A stretch of 64,000 nt of DNA, from NCBI RefSeq assembly GCF_028858725.1, contig NC_084773.1:19972850-20036849 (forward strand). Reading direction: 5' to 3'. The notes under the pieces are model-generated. The model had not been told where the DNA came from. It saw only the letters and a list, made by a program, of their open reading frames with translations, and ran no database searches. The translations under genes were made by a program, and so were the position numbers. The DNA comes from Colius striatus (taxonomy: Eukaryota > Chordata > Aves > Coliiformes > Coliidae). Each line of letters opens with the position of its first letter. The first letter of the stretch is position 1. Below are positions 51,387-62,635 of the stretch, piece after piece.

Positions 51387-54300
51387 GCTGCCCTGTCTTA
51401 ACTAGAGCACAGCTAAAGGTTGACTGGGACTCAACTAATCGAGTTCTGTTCCAGAAAGGAAGTTGCTTGCACTTTTAAATTACCAAGTTTAGTTTATTTC
51501 TTCTACCATTTCCCACCCCTAAGTCTTCAGCAGTGTGCATAGTGTTTCATAACCAGGTAGGAATGGAGCATTTCTCCTCTGAGGAGCTGGTTGTGCTTAG
51601 CTGCTGAATAAAACCCATTAGAGAAGCAGTGCATGGTACAGCTGTTGACCATGGGGTAAGGACCTGATGCTCAAATGAGGTATCTTTCTGTTTGAAACCA
51701 AAAACAGTTACTCTAATAAACTGCTGTTCTGAACTACTAAGCCCAAGTGTTGCTGTGTAATGATAACATTGCTTTAAGCTTTCTGTCGATGTGTTTCTCA
51801 GTTGTTTAAGGATGTGAAATAGTTTTACTAGGGGTCTTGGTGGATATTGCCCAAACGGACACTATCACCTATCCTCATGGGGACCAACAGTGTTTCTGAT
51901 TCAGCACAAGTAATTCTAAGGAAAGCAAAACTAATAAAAATGTGAAACATTTCCCTGCCAAGAGCCAGCTTGGAGACATTTCCCTGTATGAGCTGCACAG
52001 CCTAAAGCTCCAAGTAGGGCACAAGTAGTTCATGGTCCTTCACTATTTTTTCTACTGGAGATTAATTATTTCCACAGAATGTAACACATACTTCTTACTC
52101 ATTTATGCTCTCTGTTTCTGTCTGCATGAAACAGAGCCTCTGTGATGTGCTTACAGCAAAGGCATACTATTAAAGTGCCCATGTAAGTGTTAGTTGGGAG
52201 TGAGTATAAACAGGTTTCAACACAGATTTCCAACAGATTAACATACAGGAAGAAAAAGAGAAGGGAGAGAGGGAAGGTGGCAAGACAGGCTGATATGATA
52301 GCCTTAACTGAGCCATAATTGCTTGTAAAATGAGAATGGAGTTGACTTTAAATAAGAATGTCATGAATATTGCCAAAGCATTAAACAAACATCCAGCTAC
52401 TTGTCTTGTCTGCAACCTCTGTGACTGTGCTTAGATGTACACGTGCTACACGTAACGTGCATCAGATAAACGTTGTATGGGGCAGGTCTTCTGAGACTTC
52501 TAGAAAGCTCAGCAGGATGAGTTTGTGCAACAAAAGGAAGGTTATCCCTGACTCAAATAGCACGCAATTAACATTCACATATCATTTTTACCTCTACTTG
52601 ATTCTTTTACTTGGTGGTGGCAAATTCATTATTACTGAATGTATCCACACTTAAAACCATGGAGGAGCAAACACTCCTTTATAAAGAGAACTGTTATTGC
52701 AGTTGTGGATTAACTAGGCAGCACAGTGCCCATGTGTGTGCAACACTAAATTCAGAATGTTCAGATTCCCCAAACACAGGCAGGAGGCTGGTGTTGGCAA
52801 ACGGATGGGTCATGGAACACCTTGGCTTCATGCTGTTGGCTGCATGGCACAAGGCAAGCCAAGCCACTCTGCAGCTACAGCTGTGCCTCCAGCAAGAAAG
52901 AAAGGCAACCTGCAAATGCCTGGTAAAGAACAACCACAGTAAGAAAGTAGCTAATTGCTGAACATTTGTCAGATCTAAAAATAATCCAGAAAGTAAGACA
53001 GTAGAGAGACAAGCCACATGCAGCTAAACAAAGAGCACAGCAAAGTAAGCTGCAGCAGGCATCAAACATTTCTACATAGTTAAATCAGCTGGATAGCTCC
53101 ACAGGACAGAAAAGACTATGATCCTTTGTTCTTACAGGCTTCTTTTGCTCTTTTTTTCCCCCCCTTTATTTATGATCTGTAATTTAAACTGAAGACAAGG
53201 AAGCAGGTAGCCCAAAAGCAGTAAAGGACACACATTCTTCACCCATATTGCCTTTGGGACATCATGCAGGGATCAATTTTTAGTGTCATATTGAGTCAGA
53301 TGTCAAGACATGCATGCTTGAGAAAAAGAAAGCCCCTTTCTGATAAGGATGGCTAGGATCAGCTCTTTTATGCCATCTTTTGTCTTCCTGCAGAGGTTGT
53401 GCTGGAGGTGGAGAAAACAGGTATCAATGCCCTGCTCTGCTCATGCAGGTGTAAAACCTAGTCGGGGATTTTTCTAGTGGCACTGCTTAAACACCGAGTC
53501 ACACAAGTCTCTGAATCAGAAAGTTTATGACCGGTACCTTGACAAGGTTCTTTTTCCTTGCTGGGCTGAGCTGGCCCTGGGAAGTTCAGGCAAAGTCCTG
53601 GCAGAACTCCCCACAACCTGTGGGGAATGCTTCACAGAACACTTGTGGCATCCCCTGTGCACCTCTCACATGCCCAGCTGAGCAGACAGTAAGGCATTTT
53701 GAGGGATAGTTTTAGCAAGTAACATCTCTGATGGAAAAGTCATCAGGTCAGCACTCGGGGACATTGACTCCTTGGGGAGGAAGAAGTGTTCATAGGGGAC
53801 AGATGTGCAAATCAACATCAGTCACTGTTTTACAGTTAAATGACCAACCTTTGATGAGATGCTTCCCCAGAGATCCCTTTGCTGGCTCATTGCATCCTTG
53901 CATCAGCTCCTCTCTGCCCAGGCTGTCAGTGCTCTTACCTGTGGGAAAGGCACTATTCAAACCAGCCCTTTGGCATGTGTTTGCCCCTCAGTCACTGCCA
54001 GGGATCAGCACAGCTCCCGGGTGCCATGGTTGGGCTGTCTAACCCACATGGAGATGAACGTCTGCGGTCAGCCTCCGCAGCAGGGCAGAGAGGATCCATG
54101 ATGTCAGCTTTTGATAGAGAAAGAGAGATGAAGAGGTGTTTTCTTGAATGCCTGAATACACAGACTTGATGATTGTAAGTTTTCCTCACTTTTAATGTCT
54201 TAGCTTAGGTTCACAAGGGTATCTACCTCCACCAGTCCTTGGATATAGGCCTCTTCCACCTCAGCAGGAATTCATGTCTAGGGATGACTGATTTAGTGTT

Positions 54301-55578
54301 TAATTCAGAAAAGCTTGGGCTGTGTACAAGAATCATCAATTCAACCATTCCCATTTTGAGTTTCCTCATACCACCCCCTGTTAGCAGCTCCCTACTGTCA
54401 AATCTGGCAGAATGCTGCCATTCCTTGCTCTAATGTCTCAGATATGTAACACGGCTTCTTTCAACCCTGGTAGATCTGATAAAAGCCTATTCTTATTTAC
54501 CACAAGAATTCTTAAAGGGAAAAACACCCCCCACCATTATGAAAACAGTACAGTGCAGGTATTTAAAGAGGCAGCTTCCAACTGCTGCTTCTTTCTCCTC
54601 TTGACATGAAGATGAACTTCCTCTGGTAGCTGTCTCATTGCCCTGGGCTATCACTCTAATTTCTTTGACTTCTGATGAGCAGATGCTCTAAATCTGTCAA
54701 TATGAAGCACAAAAGGATCTTATTAATGGTCCAACTACTATGTTTTTCATGGGTAGTGCTATCAATCTTACCTTGTACATGTGCATTACTGTTAGCAATT
54801 GTTTACATATGCTGTAGCTCCCACTCAGTGCTTTATACCACCTCACTTCATACTGCTGCCTCATATACAGTGGTCTTTATGCTACATATATCACATTTAT
54901 ATAGCTTGAGTGAACTTGAGGCTCACTTTCTTTGTAAGGTACCAAGCTGCAAGGTACTTTTCTGTTTTCTGTAGTATATTGGTGTGCCTTGAATTATTCA
55001 CTCAATTTCTGAGAAGCAGCATTAAGAATGTAATCTTCTGCTCATAAATCCATTGGAAGACTCTTAATAATGTAAGCCTTAGTGGAACATCCCAGCATTG
55101 CAAAGGAAGGAGTAAGCATTTCCTTAGGGTTTCAAATGGTTCACTCTCCTTTGACAGAGCTAAATTCATTCTTTAGAAAAAAAAAGCCCACCACATTTAG
55201 CTTTTGAAAAATTTCAACTGTTCTTTTCTTCTGTTTCCTTGTAATGACTGATTGAGTGCTCTGTCACTACAGGAAGGTCCACAAAGCCTGCAAAATACAC
55301 ATAAGCCAAATTCAGGACCATGTACACTCATCAGTTAACACTAATGCACTCCATGATCCAGCTGTAAGAGGGTTTGCTTCTGTGGGTTTCTTTCTCCTGG
55401 AGACATTCTTGAAGCTTTCATTTCAGCACCAAAACATCACCTTATAAACACTCAGCTCAAGTGAAATCAACCACACTGAAAACTTGCATCCTGGCACCTT
55501 TGTGGCTGGAACCCACAAATGTGACAATCCTGAGCTCCCAGGGCATGGGTGAGGCTGTGCAGCTCTTTGCACAGGTCT
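51387..55578. other. Intergenic DNA, no gene seen
   Basis: Mixed AT-rich DNA. Slightly GC-richer DNA at 53,540-54,110 yields three overlapping + strand open stretches of 80-103 codons in different frames with no protein resemblance. A poly-pyrimidine run lies at about 53,150-53,168. No RNA gene or transposon is recognised. Confidence 0.6.
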
Positions 55579-55614
55579 GCCTTTGGAAGTTAGGATGCCT
55601 TTGGAAGTTAAGAT
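55579..55614 (+). repeat. 18-base tandem duplication
   Basis: gcctttggaagttaggat (55,579-55,596) is followed immediately by gcctttggaagttaagat (55,597-55,614), 17 of 18 bases identical. The length is a multiple of three, so any frame is kept, but no gene is evident. It is probably a slippage duplication with one later substitution. Confidence 0.88.
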
Positions 55615-58019
55615 CTCACCAGAGCATTTTAAATGTCTGCGTTACTCTTTTTTGTTACCTCCAGAGAGGAGCAGGAACAAGTGGGATCAACATTTTCTGG
55701 GGAAGAAATGGTACCTCTGAGCATGGGCAGCTGGAGCAGCATCATCAGAGGTGGTGGCAGCATCTTTGACTTCAAATAAGGTCTTGTTCCTGAGGAAAAG
55801 GAAGATTCATCTGTTGGTTAATTCTCTGTATAGGACAAAGCACTTCATGTCTTTGGATTGCTGCTTTTTTATACCAACTTTCACAACTTACATCTAATTA
55901 GATAGTAAGCTTCTTGTGGGCCAGCACAGGAGTTAACTTTGATGAGATCTCTGATTACAGGGCTACTTATTTTTTCAACTACTCACAAAATGAATTTCAA
56001 CCCTTTGGACAGCATCTACTCACCGTCAGACAACTGCAGCACAAGATGCTAATCCACAACTCTTCCTTTTAATGTAATCCCAAAAAAAGAGATTAATTTT
56101 TCACAAGTAAAGTGTTTGCAATGGCATTTGCAACTTTGGGAAACACTGACATATGGATTAGTAAAATGAGCACCCATCGAATGCCTCATGGTCTTGGTGA
56201 TGGAGCATTTTGTATCCTCTGCAACTTGTTTACACTGATTTGACTTTTTTTTTCTAGCTTCATCATACATGTAAAATCTCTCCTGTGTTTTACTTAAACA
56301 TCATAAATACATTTGGGCCAGAGCTGTTTGGTTTTGTTTTCTCCCAGAAGATGTATCCAACTCAGGATACTATTTTCAGATAATGACTTGAACGAGGATA
56401 TGTGTGTTAATACACTGCTAACATGACTTCCATAATAATATGGTCCCTTTTAGGCAATTATGTATGCAGAATCAGTGTGTTGGTAACTGCTGTATAAAGC
56501 TAAAATCCAAAAGTGACAGTTAATAACTTATCTGTTGGATGTGCCCAACTGTCCTCAGGAAAAAAATGAATTGTTTCAATTAAAAACAAAAAGATCCAGC
56601 TTTGTTTTTATTCTACTAACAGCTATGAAAGTATTTGTCTTTATTATTGGCAGGCTACTACTCTTCAAATAAAACTGTACCCTATCATTACTGGAATAAA
56701 GTTTCTCTGTTATTCATAAACCACAGAGAGATGTTTTCCCTTCCTCTTTTTTCCTCCTCTCTGCTGTTTTTAATGGCCTCTATAGAAATCTTTCAAATAA
56801 AAATTTGTATTACTTTCTTTTTCCTTGGCACAAATCTATTTTTCCCTCTACCTCTGTGTGGAAATTAATACAGTTCTATTTTTGTCCTTCTTTATCTGTA
56901 CATTAACAATAGACTACGTCTTGCTCAGAATTGTCTCCGTGGCTCCCATTCTAGGGAAAATCTTAAAGACCTTCCCATTCTCATTACTGAGAAGAGTGGT
57001 TCAGGTTTCTAAAGGGTTCCAGTCAGCTACCTACAACTTCAGCCACGTTTCTCTAAATGGATGAAAACTCCACGGGTGGCTTGTGAGGACCACATCAGGC
57101 CCATGGCACTGCTCTGAAATCAGAGGCTGTGCTGGTGAAAGGAGACAGGTCTGTATATGTTTGTGGGAGATACATGCCACAGAGTAAAGCAATAGGCCAA
57201 AAGTATTTGTCATAGTTTGTGTTTGGTACTACTAATACAATTTAAATGTTGAAAAAAGTTTCCTCTTGGCAGTTATTCACAAGAACTGTTGCTCTCCTCA
57301 GTGTAATTCTGATGCTGATAGCAGCAGGTTTGATGACACAAAAGTGATGAACATCATACTTTGGGATGTCCAGCTGCTCTGTGTCCTAGAGGAACACACT
57401 CCTTTCTCAACTCCTTTTCCTGGAGTAACTCATGACAATCATGATTTGAGGCAAGATGTTAGATAAGATGGGTCACATTTGGTTTGATAATTCTTGTCCT
57501 ATGGCATTAACTCCTAAGTGACTCGAGTTGACTTTTCTCTGCATACTCAGGATTTTATGTGGATTGGAGAGCCTGTCTCTAAGGGCTTCCCTGGGAACCA
57601 AAGCTGTCACTTTGCCCCAGATCACACAGTTGATCTCATGGAGGATCAGTAAGAGGTATGCTGGAATCAGTGGGGTTGACTGAAGTTAGATGACTTTACT
57701 TTTGAAGCTTAAAGTGCAGCTTCATTGCCTGAGAGCCACGCAGCAAAGTTTTCAGTAGAAAATCCACAAGAGTGCCTCTAAGTCCCAGCTGATTTGGAAG
57801 AATCACAGCACCATACCTGATGAGGAAATTGGTTGAAACTTCTTTCATCTAATCTTTAGTTTGGACCCACAAGAGTCCACATGCATTGTATTCTTTAGCA
57901 GGATCCCAGCTGTGCACAAAGTTGTTGTTATCAAGAGTCCTAACTAGGGGACCTGAAGAAGAGTTGGAGTTATCAGCACCAACAGCCATCTTTGTTAGGA
58001 CTTTGAAAGGGAACGAGGA
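55615..58019. other. Intergenic DNA, no gene seen
   Basis: AT-rich, stop-dense. The phrase tttgccccagatcacacagt at about 57,611-57,630 recalls the MIR 'CTTGCCCAAGGTCACACAG' stretch, but the neighbourhood does not extend the match, so I do not call a repeat. Nothing else is recognised. Confidence 0.58.
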
Positions 58020-58420
58020 GGGCATTATGCTGTATGTTTATCAGGTGATGGATGATTAATAGGTCTTAGCATACAATGAATGTGTATCTCTTCTTCACAT
58101 GCTAATCACATGGCATTTATAAATGTCAGCACCTTATCGTGGCAACACACTCTGAATTTTGTGTGCTTTTAAAGGTATTTTAAACATTTTTAATGTGCCT
58201 GATATCAAGGTTGCATCATTTGAAACTTCCCTTTTGCAATGATTTAGAAATATGGTGAGTTTCTATTGCAATTTCTGAAGTAATTAGGTTACTGCATTTT
58301 AAATCTAATCTAAAAAAAATCACTGCAGATAAGGAAGTTTGTATTACTGTGTTCCTTTACACACTAAAATATAGCAGTGAGTGCCACCTTGGGATCTTAA
58401 TCATGACAAAACCTATTGAG
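58020..58420. promoter_or_regulatory. Candidate conserved non-coding block
   Basis: Non-repetitive AT-rich sequence dense in transcription-factor-like words: GATGATTAATAGG at about 58,049, CATGCTAATCACATGG at about 58,098, CTTATCGTGGCAAC at about 58,132, TTGCATCATTTG at about 58,211, TTGCAATGATTTAG at about 58,235 and AGTAATTAGGTTACTG at about 58,279. Homopolymers are few apart from an A8 at about 58,313. It looks like a long vertebrate conserved non-coding element, by eye only. Confidence 0.3.
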
Positions 58421-59499
58421 AATTGTTAAAGAAGCTTCCAAGTTTACCTGTTCTGGTTTTATTAACTGTTAAACTTCTTTGCTTTGTAAGCTAAGGCCCT
58501 CATTTAGAGTTATACATTGCAGTTTTACCTGATGCCTGAGGACTGGTTGACCACACTAAGTTTGAAGGTTTAGGTCTTTGGCTCTCCACCATTTTTTTTG
58601 TGACAAATATCCACATATCCCAAACTCCTCATTGCAATTGGCACTAGCTGGTGTCTTTGGCAGGGGCCTCACTGGAGTTGCCTCAGTCTAGAGCAATCAC
58701 AGCCTTGTAGCTCCAAGCTGTAGTTTCTGAAACAAGCACAGGGTCATGCTGGCACAACATTGAGGTCTTGCTTCAGTTTCTTCCTTGCTACCTAATAGGA
58801 CACTAGCATCCAGGCCTTCCCCCCACCACCTTGCCACAGCACAAAAATCACTTCAACTTTGTATAAAGATTTATTCTCCTACACACCACCATCTGTGTTG
58901 TCACTTACCTGTGGTCTTGAGAATGTTTGCAGATCGAGGTATTTACACAAACAGTTCTCAACCAGATGTTGATTATTCCTGTTTCATTTTATCTTCTTAA
59001 AAATGATGCATTTGATCCACTGTCCTAAAATGAAGCTCATGTAAGGCTGGTGATAATTAACAAGAAAGGCAAATCCCTTCAGAGCTCCTTGCAAACTGCA
59101 CCTCTCCCTGTATCACTGAGGTATAAGCAGCTCTAGACTTGCACAGCCCCTCAAAGGACTTTGTGAATAGCCATCACCTTGTAGAGATGGTTTTGGTATT
59201 TTAATTAAAGGTCAGACAAAACTACAGTGTAAACCTTGGAGATGTTTTGTAGCAGTCATTTAAAGCAGAGCTGCTTAACGAAGCCTCATTGTATTAGTCA
59301 AACAATACCCAGACCCTCTCTAAGATTTACACAAACTGCAACCTGAACGAAGAAGCCTCTGCCAAGCTCAGGCTGCGAGTTCAGCATCCATAAATCACAG
59401 CCCAGCCCTACGCCTGGTTTATCCCTATACATTGTTGTGGAAGCACTGCAGGGCTGTGCACAGCTTCCCTTATCCCTCGGTGGGCTGCATGTGGCGCGT
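58421..59499. other. Intergenic DNA, no gene seen
   Basis: Mixed composition, no recognisable exon, RNA gene or transposon end. CpG content starts to rise toward the right edge. Confidence 0.6.
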
Positions 59500-59745
59500 G
59501 CATCGCCTGGGGCCTCGGACCCATCCGTAACGCGACCACAGGTCGTCACAAGGCAAATGCATTAGGGATGGTGCCCGTTTTGTCTTCTGCTTAGCTTTGT
59601 TGTGCTCATGTGACAACCTTCACGGCAATTAAAGAGTTTGTTTTCATGTAATTAAGATTACCACGCTAAATATTGTGGTGATGCTGTGGCATGAGCACGG
59701 CCGTTGTCAATCACGGCCACTGTTGTGCAGCTGCCTTCTGAAGGT
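59500..59745. promoter_or_regulatory. Candidate conserved non-coding block, CpG-retaining
   Basis: CpGs cluster at the left (gtggcgcgtgcatcgcctgg, ccatccgtaacgcgacc, aggtcgtcac) and right (gagcacggccgttgtcaatc, acggccac). Between them lies an AT-rich core with GGCAATTAAAGAG, CATGTAATTAAGATTACC and GCTAAATATTGTGG. The alternation of CpG-rich edges and a homeodomain-rich core resembles developmental enhancers near CpG-island genes. No open frame fits. Confidence 0.35.
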
Positions 59746-60165
59746 CGCCCTCTAAGGCTTTATTCAAAGTGTCAGCTTTGCTGTTACAAGTGCTTTTAAA
59801 AACCTGCAAGGCAGCTTTCCTTGCCAGATTTATGAAGTATTTTAGACTATTTCTTGAAAAGAATGTGTCTGAATTTTTTAACTGGAGCCTTTGGTTTCTG
59901 ACTCTTCCTCCCTTGGCCTTATTTGTGAAATCATTTGGAAAAACAAAAAGCAGGTGACCTGGTTTGCTTGTTCATTCAGCGGCAAGTTATAACAGATGCA
60001 GAGATGGTGGCACCACCAAAAGCTTTTCAGGGAAGCCATCCATCCACACGCACCGCTTCCATGGGTTTGCCTTGCAGATCTTCCTTGCTTTAGGTTGCCA
60101 CCCAGTTGAGGGTAGACGATGTTTTCCTCTGGCGCTCGCAAGGCTGTTGCATGCTCAGATGGGTT
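59746..60165. other. Intergenic DNA, no gene seen
   Basis: Open stretches of 60-100 codons occur on both strands and overlap; none is recognisable. A short microsatellite follows. Confidence 0.55.
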
Positions 60166-60180
60166 ATGATGATGATGATG
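60166..60180. repeat. (ATG)5 microsatellite
   Basis: Five ATG/TGA-phase trinucleotide units in a row. On the minus strand it gives a run of histidine or isoleucine codons in chance frames, not a gene. Confidence 0.85.
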
Positions 60181-60587
60181 TATTCTATGCATGTTCCTCT
60201 TGAAAAATTCGGAAGCCTTCTCAGCGCTGATTTCCCTCCAGAGTTATTACACCCCGCGCAGATTGGCAGCGCCGTGCCACAGGGCCAGGATTTATGAGGT
60301 GACCTTGGAGACACAGGCACTCCCAAATTGAAAACACTTGGCGCTAAACTGGAAAGATATTTATTTTGGATCACCAAGCAGTCTCCACTATTGTATAAAT
60401 CAGGATGAGATTACACAAATAATGCATAACATTTATATAACACTTCATAAGATGACGGCGTTCTTTCAAACATGGCTCAAGTACAACACTCCTGCCTCCT
60501 CCAGACTCTGTTTTGCAGTTGGGTCCAACCTTAAACCCTCACTAGAATTTGGGAAAGGCAGCACTGGCCCCTCCTGCCCTCTCCATC
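60181..60587. other. Intergenic DNA, no gene seen
   Basis: Includes gcgcagattggcagcgccgt (CpG-containing) at about 60,256-60,275 and an AT-rich run near 60,400-60,460 with an octamer-like AATGCATAAC. No supported exon. Confidence 0.55.
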
Positions 60588-60731
60588 ACAACATAACAGA
60601 ATGGTCAGGGTTGGAAGGGACCTCTAGAGATATCCAGTCCAACCCCTTTCTAAAAGCAGGTGTGTCTCGATCAGGTTGCACAAGAATGCATCCAGGTGGG
60701 TTTGGAAACCCCCAGAGATGGAGACTCCACA
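60588..60731 (-). mobile_element. CR1 LINE 3' fragment, minus orientation, diverged
   Basis: The left edge 'acataacagaatggtcaggg' is a mutated CR1 tail. It is followed by ttggaagggacctctagaga, tatccagtccaacccctttc, a GTCTCGATCAGGTTGCACAA stretch and the CATCCAGGTGGGTTTGGAAA / CCCCCAGAGATGGAGACTCC segment. Sequence to the right of about 60,731 no longer matches. It differs from the copies at 9.0, 21.6 and 36.9 kb in the 'CTTTCTAAAAGCAGGTGTGT' portion, suggesting another CR1 subfamily. Confidence 0.92.
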
Positions 60732-61055
60732 AAGAAGTGACTATGAGGACAATGCTTTGGGCCATCCTCCACCAAAAGGCAGCTGTGCATTCCCAAGGTG
60801 ATGTGGACACTGGTACAGTGGTTCCTCAGGACTGGGCTGACTGAAGGTGCTCATTTATGTCTGGCTGCTGGAGAAGCTGTAGTGTGTTGCTGCCCCGAGC
60901 CCCCTGGACCCACACAAGCCCTATGTGAGGCTGTTTGGAGTCCCCACACTGCCCTGGGTGCTCCTCAACTGCGTTCTGGAGCTGAGACCTGTGCTAATAA
61001 AGAGGTGCTGATAGATGGCAGTGACACATCCCAGCGGAGGCACATCGGGTGCACG
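60732..61055. other. Intergenic spacer
   Basis: Moderately GC-rich, no recognised element. A 168-codon + strand open stretch (60,338-60,844) runs into it through the antisense of the CR1 copy; I regard it as chance. Confidence 0.55.
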
Positions 61056-61210
61056 TCGAGTGCGAGCCGGTAAGCAGCAATAAACGCAAATCCAACCTGC
61101 ACTAACGTTAATTGTCATTCAGTTTATATCGATGTGCAGTTTATTAAACCATAAAGCAAAGCAGCAAGCACAGAGAGCAACTCTAGAGATAATTAAACAT
61201 AATAAGGGTT
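61056..61210. promoter_or_regulatory. Candidate proximal regulatory block upstream of the CpG island
   Basis: CpG-containing left part (catcgggtgcacgtcgagtg, cgagccggtaagc, which includes a GTAAGC donor-like word at about 61,070) passes into an AT-rich part with CTAACGTTAATTGTCATTC, TTTATATCGATGTGC and AGATAATTAAACATAATAAG. It could be a promoter-proximal enhancer or an alternative upstream first exon; neither is proven. Confidence 0.27.
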
Positions 61211-61859
61211 TCACTTAATCCCTCAAAGCCCAGGGGAGGCACAGTTAAGACTGAATACCCTCTTTGCACGGAAAGGCATTTTTGCACAGCCATTTAAGAG
61301 CAGTTCCCGGATTCCAGGGCGGGGGGAAAGGTAGGTCCCACTGTCACTTCTGAACACATCTTTTTCTCTCTTTTCTTTGTGCCTTTAGATCACTGTGCTT
61401 ATTAAGCCTTGAACTCAGACTTTCAAAGCAGATCATGGCTCGTAATTTGCATTACAGTAGCAAGTAGAGACCTTCACGAGGGATCCCGAGGAAGGTCCCA
61501 GCGTGGGATAGCAGCGGCTGGAAAGAAGCAGCGATGGTATCTGTGTTTGCGCTCCTCTCTGGCTTGTCCATCTCCCTGCACAGGACACTCATTTCTTGGA
61601 CGAGTAGGGTCAGAAAGGGGATGAAAGGAGAGTGGGCAAAGGGCTGAGTGGGAGACTGACAGTGCAGGAGGCTGAAGGAGGGAAGCAGCTCTCGAAGAGT
61701 GAGCACATTTGTGGCAAATCTGCAATTAATGTCAGATGCCGTAGCGGAGAGGAGAAAACAATTTCCCCGAGCTGTAATTTGGGACTCTGAGGTCCCTCGT
61801 TAGTGAGAGCGGGACTGGTCGAGGATGGGAGAAAAGCAGGTAGCGCGAAGCATGTGCGG
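61211..61859. other. Approach to the CpG island
   Basis: GC and CpG content climb toward the right. A POU-octamer match ATTTGCAT (61,445-61,452) sits inside the dyad gtaat-ttgc-attac (61,442-61,455). Donor-like words GGTAGGT (about 61,329) and CAGGTAGCG (about 61,840) occur but are weaker than the one at 62,235. No protein-coding exon is recognised. Confidence 0.5.
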
Positions 61860-62079
61860 ATAGGTCCTAACGCCAGAGCCGGGCTACGGAGCCAAACGAG
61901 CAGCGTAGGGGAAAGTGTCCCCCGGAGTGCGGGCTGAGCGGAGCGAGGGAGCAGTGGGCGCTGCCGGGGGCTCCTCCGCCGGGCGCGGGCTCCGCGGGCG
62001 GGCTGCGGGGCACCAGAAGGGTTAAGGGCGGCCGCGCTGCCGCGGCTCCTCCGCCCGCCCCCCGCGCACGGCGCAGGTT

Positions 62080-62234
62080 TGGGAGGTGGGGTTTGCGCGG
62101 CGCTCGCCCGGCTGCCGGCCGCTGACGCTCAATGCTGCGGCCGCGGGTGCTGCGGGAGCCGCGCACCTCGGGGCTGCCGCGCAGGGCGGGCAGGCAGCGC
62201 CCGCGGAGCACAGCGCATCCCCCGCCCCGCCCAG
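62080..62234 (+). other. Probable first exon (likely untranslated), 5' end approximate
   Basis: The right boundary is a near-consensus vertebrate donor, CCAG|GTAAGC, with the intron starting at 62,235. The left boundary is unknown; I place it within the CpG island. An ATG at 62,132 opens 34 codons plus one base up to the donor (arginine/proline-rich, no domain). Its start context is poor, with T at -3 and C at +4. If spliced to either of the best acceptors I see (62,708 or 63,501), this frame meets TGA at once: one codon after the junction at 62,708, and two codons after it at 63,501. The exon is therefore more likely a 5' leader, or part of a non-coding RNA. The gene is not recognised. Confidence 0.45.
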
Positions 62235-62241
62235 GTAAGCG

Positions 62242-62264
62242 CGGCACGGCACGGCACGGCACGG
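62242..62264 (+). repeat. (CGGCA)4 pentanucleotide repeat
   Basis: Four exact CGGCA units plus CGG begin 7 bases after the splice donor, inside the CpG island. Pentanucleotide repeats of this GC content can vary in length between individuals. The tract lies just beyond the donor and could affect folding around it. Confidence 0.9.
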
Positions 62265-62635
62265 CTGTGCGGAGGGAGGCGGGAGGCAGGTTTGAAAAGA
62301 GGGGGGAAAAAATGAAAACGGGAATGAAGAAGGAAACGGGTTGGCGCGAGGGAGAAGGACAGCGCTGGTGGGCTCCCCGGGAAGGGAGATGCGGGTGCGG
62401 AGCCCGGGGCGCGGTGGCCGCTGCCGCGGCGCTGCCCTGCGGTGCTCGGCGCGGTCTCGAGGCTCCTTGTCGGGATGCGGGACCGAGCCTTCCCCCGGGC
62501 CGGCGGAGCGGAGCGATGGGGTCGGGCAGAGCCGGCCCCGGGTACCGGGAGAGGAGGGAACGGCGGTGCGGGGCGCGGGGATGGGGCTGTGTGCGTGTGT
62601 GTCTATGCTGGCGGAGGGATGCTCGCTGGCAGAAA

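Larger units (their letters stand above)
61860..62635. promoter_or_regulatory. CpG island, probable TATA-less promoter
   Basis: About 775 bases with very high G+C and dense CpG (runs such as gcgggctccgcgggcgggct and ccgcccgccccccgcgcacg), in sharp contrast to the 60 kb of AT-rich DNA to the left. Sp1-type GC boxes (ccgccc/gggcgg) are frequent, for example at about 61,990-62,000 and 62,050-62,060. No TATA box is visible. CpG islands of this kind in birds and mammals mark promoters, often of broadly expressed or developmental genes. The orientation is taken from the + strand splice donor at 62,235; bidirectional initiation is possible. Confidence 0.85.

Noticed and set aside
57600..57660. tttgccccagatcacacagt as a MIR fragment
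   Set aside because: The match does not extend into either flank; too short to call.
60338..60844. 168-codon + strand frame
   Set aside because: Its middle third is the antisense of a CR1 3' end (about 60,588-60,731); the rest matches nothing. A chance frame through a transposon.
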